From assembly GCA_030159075.1 (NCBI GenBank), contig BROG01000027.1, positions 2,179,501 to 2,243,500 of the forward strand: 64,000 bases of DNA. The letters are read 5' to 3'. This DNA is from Atrina japonica (taxonomy: Eukaryota > Mollusca > Bivalvia > Pterioida > Pinnidae). Below are positions 12,901 through 22,884 of this stretch, one piece after another (positions within the stretch are counted from its first letter, which is position 1; every line of letters starts with the position of its first letter). The notes below the pieces were generated by a model. It was not told the DNA's origin. It worked only from the letters and a program-made list of their open reading frames with translations, and did no database searches. Position numbers and translations under genes: made by a program.

Positions 12901-14362
12901 ATATACTCTGTATGGTTTATATCCGTCATGATATTTATTATCTGGTTTTTATAACTTCATAACTATTTTACACTGTCATGATATTTCACATCAGGTTCTG
13001 TCATGATAAATTTGCCTTCATTTACTTTACTTAGGTTAATTAAGGTTGGAGCTAGGGTTTAGGGTTAGGTTTAAGTTTAGGGTTTTAGGATTAGTGTTAA
13101 AACATGGCAACTCAAACTAAAATTTGTGGCCTTTAATTAAAGTAAATGAAGACCATGATATTTCATACCTGGTTAATACTGTCATATAATCTGTCATATG
13201 ATATTTTGTATCTGGGTAGCCATTCTCAAATTATTTGTAATGGGAGTGGTCTTGTAAACATGTGTCAAATGTCAAGGCTCCAATATATATTTCTCAGTTG
13301 ACTACAGTTCAACTTTTCCTCACCTGGTTATCTTGGAGGTGAGGACAATCAATTCCATACATCACAGGATCCGTATTGTGTTTCTTTTTTATGATTTTTA
13401 TGATCGTATTATCCAGGAATTTTGGGAATTAGGTTTGACATTCTTATCTAGATAAAATGATTATTTACAAATGTTGACTCTATATAGGCCCCAAAAATGT
13501 TCCTACAGGGTATGCCTACATGGACTTTTTGTTGATATCAATATCTATTTTCATCATAGGCCAACTGGTGAGTTTCACTCAAAGTTCATTACTTCATATG
13601 ATTAATTTATATGTTTGACTGTAGTTACATGTAGACAATAATGACCAATTTTGTGAAATTCATCTTTTATATATCAGTTGTGGGGGCTACTTTCTATTCA
13701 AGAAATAGAACAAATATGTTTGGTACTGGAAGTAACAAACTTTGAGGATGTTTCAAAACATTTTTCTTTATTTATATTTTCAAAGTTAAAATGTGTTCAA
13801 AAGTAAAAAAAAAATTACAGCAATTTAGTGTTTAAATGTAATTTCACCAATGCCACATAACACTATTATCAGTGATATATAAAGCCAACACCTAGCTTTG
13901 TATATCGCTGCTATATGTTGACAGTGACTGATGTATTTGATCATAAATCCAAGGCCAAATTCTCAGGCACGTTTACCTAAGGAGATAACAATGTCCAGTG
14001 GCGTGTTGACCTGCGGACTTTCAGTGTCACTGTGTAAACATGGGCACAGAAGGGACTGTTAAGCTTTATATATCGCTGATAGGCTTTATTTATCGCTGGT
14101 AAGACACGTAGACCGAGAAGCTAAACAATAATAACCTAAATAACGACTGATATTTTATACTCCTCGAATGATAGCTTATTCATTATTGATTCGGATGCTT
14201 TAGCCTTTAGTAGCCCTCAGCTGCAATGGGCATCACCGAGTACACTTAGTCTATTGGTGAAAGAAATCACAAAAATAAAAACTTAAATAACAAAACCTGG
14301 ATTGCTTTTGAAACTGGAAGTGACACCAGTTTATCCTGACTGTTATCACTGTTGTCATCCAT
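824..14362 (-). CDS. TRPM: TRPM-family cation channel, N-terminal half (8 exons, 3' part outside window)
   Basis: This gene encodes the cytosolic N-terminal region of a melastatin-type TRP channel, a tetrameric cation channel of animal membranes. Eight exons (14362-14297, 11297-10998, 10576-10325, 9901-9719, 6777-6556, 5317-5119, 1927-1726, 971-824) have AG acceptors and GT donors and join in consistent phase to 1572 nt (524 codons). Residues 1-200 are Ser/Thr/Asn-rich and low complexity. From about residue 200 the order of blocks matches the TRPM homology region: a strand after PKRHYVSIS, a WVVTSGIDSGV block, an LNPDHTHFLMI block, then VPVVGLLVQGSP and VVVLKGSGGTAD (457-463), which belong to the nucleotide-binding-like SLOG/LSDAT fold. 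The frame is open at the last donor, so the ankyrin-like, six-helix, pore and coiled-coil parts must lie beyond the left edge. The resemblance is strongest to TRPM2-type N-termini, but the subfamily cannot be settled without the C-terminal half. No frameshift is seen. Confidence 0.87.
1026..1230. repeat. Dispersed repeat fragment (family A)
   Basis: Contains tgaccttgacactttgtcac, aatgatccttagataatt and later aatttgaagtgcccactaga. The same string order recurs at about 42785-42960 and 43322-43510, so it is a shared interspersed repeat inside the TRPM intron. Confidence 0.5.
1563..1597. repeat. AC-type microsatellite
   Basis: A short run of ACAC/CACCC repeats in the TRPM intron. Confidence 0.7.
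1726..1927 (-). CDS. TRPM: TRPM coding exon 7 (SLOG-type loop)
   Basis: 202 nt, phase 1 in and phase 0+2 nt out, acceptor TATTTTAG and donor GTAATT. It encodes VPVVGLLVQGSPRGVDHV and MPVVVLKGSGGTAD. The GSGGTAD turn is intact. The preceding loop reads QGSPRG, where TRPM proteins usually have EGGPGT. Confidence 0.88.
3448..3830. repeat. Minisatellite of GGTATGTA / GTAGAGGTATGTA units
   Basis: Many copies of GTAGAGGTATGTAAGGTATA-like units with a basic step of about 9-10 bp, lying in the TRPM intron between exons 7 and 6. It makes long but meaningless open frames on the minus strand (repeated YIPLHTL-type peptides). Confidence 0.85.
4040..4300. repeat. Degenerate minisatellite, about 26-28 bp unit
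   Basis: Imperfect repeats of gagaggtttgtgttatactg (with agtaag spacers). It lies close to the GTATGTA array and may be part of the same decayed region. Confidence 0.65.
5119..5317 (-). CDS. TRPM: TRPM coding exon 6
   Basis: 199 nt, phase 0 in and phase 1 out, acceptor TTTCTAG and donor GTAATT. It encodes the ELNPDHTHFLMIEDED block (LN-x-x-H-T/S-HF-hydrophobic-hydrophobic-D/E-D is a TRPM signature) and ends in LFSWG, finished by the next exon. Confidence 0.87.
5318..6555. other. TRPM intron, nothing recognised
   Basis: AT-rich intron with A-rich simple sequence near 5900. No exon or element is supported. Confidence 0.5.
6556..6777 (-). CDS. TRPM: TRPM coding exon 5
   Basis: 222 nt, phase 0/0, acceptor ATTGTAG and donor GTAAGT. 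It encodes TTEMWVVTSGIDSGVSKMIG and then LTLIGIVSKDRV, corresponding to the W-hydrophobic-T-x-G-x-x-x-G-V and IG-I/V blocks of TRPM N-termini. The upstream intron (6778-9718) is about 2.9 kb because of nested transposable elements. Confidence 0.88.
7176..9331. mobile_element. hAT-like non-autonomous DNA transposon with nested insertion
   Basis: The ends are perfect 17-bp inverted repeats, AGGGCCAGTGATTTTCC at 7176 and its reverse complement ending at 9331. They are flanked by an identical 8-bp direct repeat, AATCTTCT (7168-7175 and 9332-9339). An 8-bp target duplication with such termini is typical of the hAT superfamily. No transposase frame is visible, so it is non-autonomous. A second element (8080-9072) sits inside it. 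It lies in the intron between TRPM exons 5 and 4. Confidence 0.85.
8080..9072. mobile_element. TA-flanked non-autonomous transposon (pogo/mariner-like)
   Basis: The ends read TA-CAGTAGAACTTCGATGAGT and the inverted ACTCATCGAAGTTCTACTG-TA (TA at 8078-8079 and 9073-9074). A TA target duplication and a CAGTAGAAC terminus suit Tc1/mariner/pogo-type elements. Further sub-terminal copies of the motif (gagaaattcgactcatgaaa) occur near the right end. No transposase coding is seen. It is inserted within the hAT-like element. Confidence 0.8.
9460..9600. repeat. Dispersed repeat fragment ending in gagctaaaaat
   Basis: The start, gttgatgtgtgagtaataag, resembles gttgatgtctgagcaatgga at about 7124, just left of the hAT-like element. 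The end, gaggtgagctaaaaa, resembles ends at 34590 and 61670. It is a diverged interspersed repeat that overlaps no exon. Confidence 0.4.
9719..9901 (-). CDS. TRPM: TRPM coding exon 4
   Basis: 183 nt, phase 0/0, acceptor TTCATTACAG and donor GTATGT. It encodes PKRHYVSISTDTPTEDIANF followed by a W-x-M/L-x-x-P-K-I-V-L-S-I block. This is the signature start of the TRPM homology region (Tyr-Val-x-Val/Ile, DTP-T/P-E, W, P-x-hydrophobic-S-hydrophobic). Confidence 0.88.
10325..10576 (-). CDS. TRPM: TRPM coding exon 3 (poly-Asp tract, start of homology region)
   Basis: 252 nt, phase 0/0, acceptor CTTTTTCAG and donor GTATAT. It carries seven Asp in a row (about residues 137-143) from a GAT repeat. Near its end is the block DAPFACGNIQFW, at the point where TRPM N-termini usually have a Cys/Gly-rich strand before the first SLOG-like part. 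Confidence 0.8.
10815..10992 (-). mobile_element. tRNA-derived SINE (truncated head), copy 1
   Basis: Read on the minus strand it has a B-box-like GGTTCGAGCCCC and then a body shared with the copy at 24665-24890 (common string ctggccttccgcaagtaaa). The A box is not clear, so the head is probably truncated. It abuts the splice donor of TRPM exon 2 (GT at 10996-10997). Confidence 0.7.
10998..11297 (-). CDS. TRPM: TRPM coding exon 2 (Ser-rich, disordered)
   Basis: 300 nt, phase 0 to phase 0, acceptor TTTTTTACAG and donor GTAAGT. It encodes about 100 residues with a serine run and many Ser/Thr/Pro/Asn, and no recognisable fold. A SINE-like sequence begins within about 10 bp of the donor. Confidence 0.75.
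11320..13215. repeat. Intronic minisatellite, about 30-bp unit, in several blocks
   Basis: Repeats of gatatttcatatctggttta followed by tatctgtcat, dense at 11795-12230 and 12715-12990 and scattered at 11320-11520 and 13150-13215. The array is interrupted by unrelated sequence (11525-11790 and 12235-12690). All of it lies in the first TRPM intron. The open frames over it are repeat artefacts. Confidence 0.85.
12260..12690. mobile_element. Inserted element related to the 17.7-19.1 kb inverted-repeat element
   Basis: It interrupts the minisatellite. The left part has two copies of gccatgcaaaaatc(t/c)gtatca. The right end, ctgagggctgatatgatatg followed by cgatatg, resembles the terminus of the element at 17722-19105. 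The middle has higher CpG content and a short frame from an ATG at 12439 (MSKEGEKVLQDLAVIKNK...), too short to assign. Confidence 0.45.
13870..14100. mobile_element. Small inverted-repeat element (MITE-like)
   Basis: Starts with cagtgatatataaagcc and ends with inverted forms aagctttatatatcgctg and ggctttatttatcgctgg, which read as terminal inverted repeats of CAGCGATATATAAAGC type. No coding capacity. First TRPM intron. Confidence 0.5.
14297..14362 (-). CDS. TRPM: TRPM coding exon 1 (start codon)
   Basis: Reads ATG GAT GAC AAC..., giving 22 acidic, polar residues (MDDNSDNSQDKL...). It ends in CAG before a GTTTTG donor, which is weak but usable. The exon is exactly 66 nt, so it enters the next exon in phase 0, where that exon opens with EKGTSN. 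I chose this start because it is the nearest upstream ATG whose frame and donor fit. Transcript data could move the 5' end. Confidence 0.6.
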
Positions 14363-14530
14363 TTGAAAATTTCATTTTTGTTTCAACTGCTCTTTTGTGA
14401 TCCGGTCTGCTCCGGCGGTCTGCTCCTACTATAGTATAAAGTAAATTCTAGAACCGGATGCGGCCTCGTCCGCGTACGTATCCACAAATTGCATTGACCA
14501 CCCAATGCGCACCTCCACGGACACTTGTTC
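14363..14530 (-). promoter_or_regulatory. Possible TRPM 5' UTR / promoter region
   Basis: Directly upstream of the TRPM start codon is a short stretch with clearly more CpG and GC than its surroundings (about 14400-14520, several CG pairs such as GCGGCCTCGTCCGCG). This is what one would expect near a 5' end. No core promoter element can be assigned, so this is inference only. Confidence 0.25.
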
Positions 14531-15100
14531 CTATATTATGCAGATATTCATATTATAATAGTGAATGAAAATAAATGAAGCTTATGTTTTACATAAAATT
14601 TCTTTTTAACTGATCTAAGAATGTCACTGTTACAGCATTAAAGCACCTTTTTTGAAAGTCAACATAGGATGGGGCTCGACTTTTGGAATCCATAAAAAGG
14701 TTTCACAGATCTTTCAAAAATAAAAACAATTCTGGACTTCCCCATCATGCTTATGCTTGGGGTCTGGTCAATTTGTAATTTTTTATAATGTTTATACATG
14801 ATTTTAAACTTTTTTCTTTATTTTTCTTTCCAAATATTCAACTTTTCTGTTCTTTATTAATTGGAATTACAAAGAGAGAATGCATAAGTTGAAAAAAAAA
14901 AAACTGGGAATTTTGGTCATTTTGCCCCAACTTTAACTTTGGGTAGAAAGAAAAAAAATCTTAAGACAAAAACTGAATGTTGTTTGTATAAACCTTGATA
15001 TGACAATGTGCTACATTATATATATAATGAAATATAGGAGTACCAAATATACACAGTATTCAAGTTCAACTAACGTATCCCATTTTAAGGTAAAAACATG

Positions 15101-15187
15101 CAAAATCTATTGTTGACATACAATTGTAAATAATATGATAAAAATCATTGTTGACATACAATTGTAAATAATATGATAAAAATCATT
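15101..15187. repeat. Two-copy tandem duplication, about 41 bp
   Basis: tgttgacatacaattgtaaa followed by taatatgataaaaatcat occurs twice in a row. Confidence 0.85.
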
Positions 15188-15402
15188 ACTAATTTGAAGA
15201 AAACTTCAGAAATGTTAAAAAAATTGTTTTATGTACTCAAATTTTGAGTACCGTACTCAAAGTATTTATTCATTTTTAAAAGGAAATTCATAAGTGTGAT
15301 GCAAAAAATTATATATGATTAAAATTCATGATATGTTAACAGTTTCCTAATCACTAAAATCCAAAAGTTTTACAAATGATTATATGTAGTCAAAATAATG
15401 AA

Positions 15403-15583
15403 ATAAAAGTTGAGTATTGAGTAAATTTGGTGACTTTGGGTCCTGAATTTCATAGTATAAGTTTTATCAAAGTTGATTTAGAAATGACTTGCAATGAATG
15501 TTTTGAAAAAATGTTGATTTATATGAAATATATAGAGAAAAATAAACCAAAGTCACAAAATTTACTCAATACTCAACTTTTAT
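15403..15583. repeat. 37-bp near-perfect inverted repeat (foldback)
   Basis: The left arm 15403-15439 (ataaaagttgagtattgagt...) and right arm 15547-15583 are reverse complements with about one mismatch, around a 107-bp loop. A related half-arm, gagcaatgagtaaatttggt, is found at about 49340, so it is probably a dispersed foldback element. Confidence 0.75.
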
Positions 15584-16084
15584 CTTATAATGTTATCATT
15601 TTCTTGTAAAATAAAAATAAATAAATCAGTATGGTACTCCAAACATGAGTAGGAAACTTATAATATTTCAGTCATTCTAATAAAAAAGTTCTTATAAAAT
15701 ATATGAAAACATGTAAAGTACATGGGACAATTTTCTATATTTTTTAAAGTTTTATTCAAATTAGCAATAATTTCATCATTATTTACAACTGTATGCATTC
15801 AATATACAACCATGTCCAGTTGCAGCATAATTGTTTGTTTTTATCTTGTAATCTTAAAAAACAGTTAATTTAGCTAGAGTATTGACCACATGTATATTTG
15901 TTGACTTTAGGCATAATGCTAGGGATATAGGTCTTACATGAGATTCAAATAACCTAAAAATAAAGTAATAAAGATATAAGGATATTATATAGGTGTTTCT
16001 GACACAGTTAACAGTTACTTATTTCCGAAATTAATAATTACTCAAAATGTAAAGTTTACTGTCATCTTATTGACCTTGTCACAT

Positions 16085-16830
16085 TACAATTATATTTATG
16101 CAAACCTTTTATGCCACATTATAAGAAATTGATTAGTAAAACCAGATTATCTTCCCCTTGTTTATAAGAAATTGATTGGTAAAATAAGATTTCCTTCCCA
16201 TTGTTTATCTATTGAAACAGGTAGATACAAGAAAGTTCCCATTAACAGACGCCTATGTCCAGTATGCTCCTCAGACAATGAGGACCAATTTCATTTTTTG
16301 TTAAAATGTTTCTCTTATCAACATATAAGAGTCAAATTTTTGAAAAGATACTTTTATATCAGACCTTCTGTCTTTAAATATTAGTTCACAAACAAAATAC
16401 AAAACACTTCAGAACTGTGCAACTTGGTTAAAATGATGAATGCACTCAAAATAAGAAATATTATTATTTAAAATCAATTTTACTGCAGAGAAATCTTATT
16501 TCATTTATTATGTGATTCATATTACATATATAGAATGAATAATAATTTATTAGAAATCACATTTTTTATACTGTTATATGGCGTTTTTCGGGTATGGGAT
16601 GGAGTGTTTAGGTATGCATCGTGGCTTTAGTCAGAATGCATGTTTGATTATTCTGTTTAATGTTTGAAATATGTCATGTGACGGTACCAATTATATTATA
16701 CATGTACTCTCTGATACATTGCATTGAACTCCTGTTACATTATGTTGTTTGTATTATATATATGATGTGATCATGTCTATAAGCTGTATTTATTTTTGAC
16801 CAATAAACTATACTTTATACTATGGGTTGT
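16085..16830 (+). mobile_element. 3' end of a non-LTR retrotransposon (degenerate)
   Basis: A frame at 16172-16384 encodes RRLCPVCSSDNEDQFHFLLK followed by C-F-S-Y and a basic tail ending in KRYF. The pattern C-x2-C-x8-H-x4-C near the C-terminus is what many LINE reverse-transcriptase proteins end with. Upstream is a tandem duplication of ataagaaattgattrgtaaa. Downstream sequence runs about 430 bp as a 3' UTR and ends in gaccaataaactatacttta, a likely polyadenylation-type tail. The reverse-transcriptase core is absent. Confidence 0.55.
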
Positions 16831-17079
16831 GCATGATCATAATAGAATACCCATGAATTGGCATCTTACATAATAGGATTACACTAGAGTGGTATTCTGT
16901 ACACATGTACTCAATTTTTTTTATGGGATAACCTATTTCATTAAGCATATTGAAGAGTAATATTCAAAAGTGTTTGGTATGCTTCACTAAGTGTTAATTA
17001 TATTGGACCCTATTAATTATTGGCTCTTATAGCTTATAATTCATTTAATCTAGGAACATTGAATTTTCTTATAAACTGC

Positions 17080-17560
17080 TCTGCCTTTTCTCTCCCTCTT
17101 TCAATCTTTCATCTATCTCTGTTTTAAGTAACTTTCAATCTTTATCTCTCCCTCTTTCTCTGTGTCCCCCTCTCATTGTCTATTTATCTCTCTCTCTTTC
17201 TCTTTTCATTGTTTTTATGTAACTGATAGTTGTTTTTAAAACAGTGAAAAGTAATACATCTGACAATCTCTCCCCTCTCACTCATTTTATCTCTCTTTTC
17301 TGTGGCCAAGTAACTGATATTTGTCTCTTTTAAAATAGTGAAAAGTAATTAAATTTATTAATAATACAATAATTAGTTAATTAATAACTAATGACATTAC
17401 ACATGTATTTTACTGAAAAGATACAATTCAAACACATCAAGGGAATGATCTCTCTTTCTCCTCTCCGTTTTTAAGTAACTTTCAATTTTTATCTCTCACT
17501 CTTTCTCTGTGCCCCTCTCTCATCTGAAAATATCTCCTCTCTCACTTACGGACGCGCATT
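17080..17560. repeat. CT-rich simple sequence
   Basis: TCTCTC/CCCTCTTTCTC stretches at 17080-17340 and 17440-17560, separated by AT-rich sequence with repeated aacagtgaaaagtaat. Confidence 0.8.
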
Positions 17561-17721
17561 AGGCTCACCTACGGAAATGTTTTTTTCTTGAGAGTGAAAA
17601 TATTTTAACTGGCGGACACCACTTAATTATCTGGCAGCCACCACTTAATTGAAGTCTGATGCTTGAAATTATCACATGCTATGACGCGCAGTGGGTAATA
17701 TGTCATAAAAAATAATATGTG

Positions 17722-19105
17722 GCAAAATCTGTATCGCATGTCATATTCAACCCGGATGCTCAATATAGCTCAAGGGCCCTCCCCTCGCCCTCCTGGCTTC
17801 CCTTGCCCCCTCTTTCTGGCTGGGGTCCTTGAGTTTGTTGTTGTTGTGTGTTGTTGTTGTTGGATTTGATGGGTTTTTTTTTTTGGTTGATGTTGTTTGT
17901 TTGCGTTTTGTTGTTTTTGTGTTTTTTGTTTGTTGTTGTTTTTATGGGTTTTGATTTTTGATTTTCGTTTGAATTGGGAGGTTTGGTTTTTATTTTGTTG
18001 TTGACTTGGTTTGTGGTGTAGTTGTTTTTTGATTGTTTTTTTTGTTGGTTGATTTGTGTTTTGTTGATATGTTTTGTATGTTTTGTTTTGTTTTTGGTAT
18101 TTTTTTTTGATTGAGGTGATTTTTGTGTTTTTTTGTTTTTTGATTTGTTTGGTTTGAATTGTTTGTTTGAGTGTTTTTTGTTAGCTTGATTGTTTTTGTT
18201 TTTTTGTTGTTGAGTTATTTTAGGTTTTTTTTTTTTTTTTTTGATTTGTTTTTTTGTTTGTTGGTTTGTTTGTTTGTTTTTTTTTTTGTTTTGTTTCATG
18301 TTGTTTTGGTGTTTTTGTTGTTTTTTGTTTTTTTTTGATTTTTTGAGGTGTTTTTGATTTTGGTTTTTTTGATATTTGTTGGTTGGTTTTTTTGTTTGTT
18401 TGTCTAGTTTTGATATTTTGATGTTGATATTGTTGGTTGTTGTTGTTGTTGATATTTGTTGTTTTTTTGTTTTTTGTTTGAGTTGTTTGTTTTCTTGTTT
18501 TTTTTTTTGCTTGTTTGTGTTGTTGTTTTTGTTTTTTTGGTTGGTTTTTGTTGCTTTTTTTTGTTTGTTGTTTTTTTTGTTTTGTATTCTTTTGTTGTTT
18601 TTGTTTTTGATATGTTTTTTTTGTGTTTTGTTTGTTTGTTTTGTTTTTGTTTTTTGGTTGTGATTGTTTGGTTGTTTGGTTTTTTTGTTTGATATATTTG
18701 ATTTTTGATTGATGTTGATTGTTGGCTTTTTTTGTTTTTTTTTATTTTATGTTTTGATTATTTTGTTTTTGATTGGTTGATGTTTTGTTGAGGTTGTTGA
18801 TTGTTTATGGTTTGGTTATCTTGTTTTGTTTTTTGGTTGTTGAATTTTTTTTTTTGGTTGTTTGTTTTTTTTTTGTTTTTTTTGTTGTTTTTTTGTTATG
18901 GTTTTTGTGTTTTTTTTTTTGTTGGGTTTTTTTTTTGTTGAGTGTTTTGTTTTTTGTTGTTTGTTGAGTTTTTTTGTTTTTTGATTGAGTTGTATGAATT
19001 TTTTTTTTGTTTTTTTGTGTTTTGATCGCGCATGTCATATCAACCCGAGACTCCAATATCAGCTCAAGGGCTGAGGGTTGATATGTCATGCGATACAGAT
19101 TTTGA
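17722..19105. mobile_element. Inverted-repeat element enclosing a G/T-only tract
   Basis: The left end (17722-17750, gcaaaatctgtatcgcatgt...) is inverted at the right end (19077-19105, ...catgcgatacagattttgac). The right end also has a direct-orientation copy of the left end's inner part (catgtcatatcaacccgaga and later agctcaagggc; left: catgtcatattcaacccgga), making a local foldback. Between the ends lies the G/T tract described separately. Confidence 0.7.
17826..19025. repeat. 1.2-kb low-complexity tract of G and T only
   Basis: The plus strand is made almost wholly of TTG, TTTG and T-runs, with rare gat/atatt and very few C. It is not a fixed-period microsatellite. Lys/Asn/Gln-rich frames on the minus strand and Phe/Val/Leu/Cys-rich frames on the plus strand here are composition artefacts and not genes. 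Confidence 0.9.
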
Positions 19106-20319
19106 CATGTTTTGTTGTTTTTATCATATATTTAAAATTCTACAGGTAAATAGACAAATATCAAATATCAACAATAAAAAAATATTTTTATAATTTCTGT
19201 TATATTCATGACTTGCGTCCCTCAATGGAAATTCCTGAAAGGTCATAATTCAATGTCTGGAGGATACTCAGCCAAAATTCTGCCCTGATTTTAAGTAGGC
19301 CAAACTTTTTTGTTGATCCAACCATCTATTTAGAAGGATAATCAATGTACATGTAATTTATTATAGAGGATTGCTAGGTGTATTTTTCCAAATTTCAAAA
19401 ATTATCTGAAAGAATGAAATATGTGCAGTGATCAGGAAGCGTGTGCCCCTAAAGTTGATAAAAGTGGTTTAAAATATTTAATTTTTCTATAAAAAGTCAG
19501 AACCTTTCGTACCTTGCTCCGCTCAGTTAATATGCTATATTTCCACCCCTCCAACTTTATGTCATCATTCTGCTATTGATGAGGAATGCATTGCATAACA
19601 GTTATGAAAAAGTATATTATGTCACCAGCCTCAAACACACCCACTCTTTTTAAATTTTCTAGATCTTCCACTGTTGTATATGTTTATTACATAATCAAAA
19701 TGCATATGCAAAAAATCATTGGGAAAAACATACACTTTCATAAAAAAAAAAAATTGCCCCCCTTTTGATTTGCTTCCTACACTACTGTACTCTGAAGAAC
19801 CAGATGTTACGTCAAACTGAATTAAATACTGGATACTAGTGGAGAGGCATATTGTTTAAATAGAATCCATTGCTTGAGTATGTAGAGTGTAAAGATAATA
19901 TTACAGGCAAAATAATCAGCTAGACATGGGTTCCAGGAAATCATGACCACATAATGGCACATCTATAAACCACTTGGTCAAAATTATTTCTCCATGGGGT
20001 CATTGGTAGTGTGCAAAACTTAGGGGTACGTGTATTTATATATACATCTGAGATAAAAGACTGGGGTCATACATTAAATCTGTTTTGGTCCATTTTTTAT
20101 TGTTTGCAATATTTCTTTGCTCAAATTTCAATCATGTCTGTGTTGCTTTATAACAATGATTTGAGTCTAGGAGGAGTTCAGTTGTGGAATGTTTAACCTA
20201 GAGCACTAAGAAACAGTGTAACACAGGACAAATGCTATATAGGCCTATCCCCATAAAAATTTGCTTGAAAGAGCTTCATTTAACATACATTTGTATAATA
20301 CACCTGTATTATATAGTAC

Positions 20320-20840
20320 AGTAATAATCTTCAGGTCACCTGAGTCCATGGTGACCTACTGCCATTGCTACCATCGTCATCATCATATATATGACTTCTC
20401 AAGATCTCTATCAGTTGTGGCACTGGGACTTTCTGACTAAAAAGTTTGTGTGCACAATGCCTTTCGCAAGGGGGATTTGAAAAGTCAATTAGTTTCGAGT
20501 TAAGCCATCTATATAAAACTGTGCTCTATGTCATTTTAAGTGCACCTAGTGTCTCATTTGTTCAAAAATTTTGTTGACATTTGACCTCACGATCATGGAT
20601 AGCAAATTTTAAAGACATACGATCATTTGTTCATGAGAATTAAATTTTTAATGTTGTACCATGTTTTGGTCCTTTTGGTGGCTCCTAAAGGTCCTTACCT
20701 CTTTTTAATTGCACACTTCATGTGAGGTTACACGGGAAAACTTCCTACCATGTTTGGTTGAAATTGACCAACTGGTTCTTAAGAAGAACTCGAAAATGTC
20801 GACATCTTGAGCCTTTGGATCAGGTGACCTAATTATGCCC
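20320..20840. repeat. Dispersed repeat fragment (family B)
   Basis: Contains ggtcctta cc, ttgcacacttcatg, tgtttggttgaaattg and, near the end, atcaggtgacctaa. The same order appears at 43895-44157 (gggtccttaccc, tacactttatg, gtttggttaaaattg, gctcaggtgaccta). It is an interspersed repeat ending in a CAGGTGACCTA motif. Confidence 0.6.
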
Positions 20841-21972
20841 CCAAATTAACACCTTTGGCTAAATTTGGACAACTTTCATTGACCTACAATCATATAAATG
20901 TACTTGTACCACTAGAATATCATGTGTTGGTGCCAATATGCTGGTATGGATGATACGCCATTCCATACCATATTCCTGCAATAACTGATTAAAATTGGTC
21001 TCTTCACTCCTGAATAAGAATAAATACAAAATCACACAAACACACAGGATTTCGACTTTAGTTTAATAAATAATGACAATTTGTACAAAAATATGCTCTA
21101 GAATGAGTGAAAATACATGATTTGAAATGCACTTCTAGTAACCCATTAACTGATACACAAAACAAGATAAGTCTAGATATTAAGTCTATTCATATCTGCA
21201 ATAGGCTATGGAAATTCAAAAAGAACTCGTTAAGTTTGAATTATCTTAATCTCTAGATTCATCAGAGTTAATGTTTAATGAGTGACAGTCTCTTGACCTA
21301 ATGTGTAATTGAACTTCCTTTTTGTTACAGCTAATCAAACTTTCACCCTACAACATCTTAATGGAATGCACTTTCCTATGCATTAGACCAATCCATTATG
21401 GTCTGTGGGGTTGACAGGGTTAAATGAATTGTCTGAACAATCTTTTCATTGATATTCATTCAATTGTTATAATGATACAAAGTTTTTACCTAACATTTTT
21501 ACAGGAAAAGTATAGTTGATACACAGTTAATCTAATTAAAAGCCAATCTATAATCGCTCCTGTTTTCCGATATGTAGTGTATAGGATCTAATGCAATCCG
21601 CTATGGGTCATGTGTGGATGACCTCATAAATGTGTCATTTTCGACCAATGAAAAAGTGACTTACACAATCTTGTAAGGGATCTAATGGCATAGAGATTTT
21701 CAACATTTTTAAAAATATAAACAATAGAGCACAAAATCCAGAAGTACAGAATTATTTTGATAATGTTGGATAGATTAGAATCACCCAATACATGTATATT
21801 CCGATCGGCTTTTGTGGACTGACAGTTTTCTTTTTATAAAATAAATTACATCATTTACCATTCAATTTTGTAAGTCGCATTTCACTGTGGAACATTACAC
21901 ACCAATGAGAGATCACCCGCACGTGACCCTATAGTGGACTGCGTTGGATCCTAGAAAGTTTTGCTTCCATTT

Positions 21973-22293
21973 AAAGGGACATTAGCTGTGTTTAACCCAA
22001 AATAATATTTCAATTTTTACTACTTGAACTTAATGTACAATAACAAATAAGAGCTATACACAGGCATAAACAATCTTATATTCCTATATATTTTGTGAAA
22101 ATAAGGTCAGGCCCAGTTTGGTATTCTTATACAAATAGTAAGGTTGGCTTAATCAAGTGCCAAACCTGGGTTTCTCTAGCAATTTTCACAAAATATATAG
22201 GATTTAAGAATGTTTAAGCCCGTATATATTTCCTTTTTGTTATTTTATATCAATCTAAGTAGTAAAAAGGAAAAAACACAACTTATGCCCTTT
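21973..22293 (-). mobile_element. Foldback MITE, copy 1 (TTAA-flanked)
   Basis: Starts AAAGGGACATTAGCTGTGTT and ends in ...acttatgccctttt. The two halves are long imperfect inverted repeats (left cttatattcctatatatttt against right aatatataggatttaagaat). TTAA flanks both ends. The centre is reversed relative to the copies at 26883, 35485 and about 58000. Confidence 0.75.
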
Positions 22294-22884
22294 TAATTTT
22301 TGCTCCATTTTAATTTTTGCTGTTTTCAAAAATTTCTAGGTACATGTACATGTATATATACATCAATTCTTCAGATTTTGCATTTCCATCCTAATAAACT
22401 TTGAATATCTTAAATTCTGCTGAAATCTGCTGTCAATATATGGAATTCTGAGAAAAAGATAAAAATGAAAATATATCATGTCTTATATAGACAAACACAT
22501 TGTGATTTCTGAAACAAAGCCTGATAGAAACTTATGTAACATGGATACAATATACCTACTGATATTTTCTGATACAAAAAATAAGAAAATTACCCAAAAA
22601 TGTAGGTGCAAAAATAACAACCAAACCTTGACTTTCTCATACAGCTCATAGTAGTAAGCACCATTTTGTTTTTCCTTTTCAAATACAATGTAATATAAAT
22701 AACAAACAACATTCTATCAAGTTCTGTGTGGCGTACATGGAAAGGGAGATAACCTAAAAGGAAAAATTAAAAAATGTGTAACTTCAGTGTTGTGATGTAA
22801 CACTACAGCAAAACTGACCTTTTTATACTAACACTTGTTTGATTTCAATGTTTATTACCATTATACATGTAGCTTTTCATTTGT

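Noticed and set aside
17760..19089. Long Lys/Asn/Gln-rich minus frames and Phe/Leu/Val/Cys-rich plus frames
   Set aside because: They follow directly from the G/T-only composition, have no domain, and overlap on both strands.
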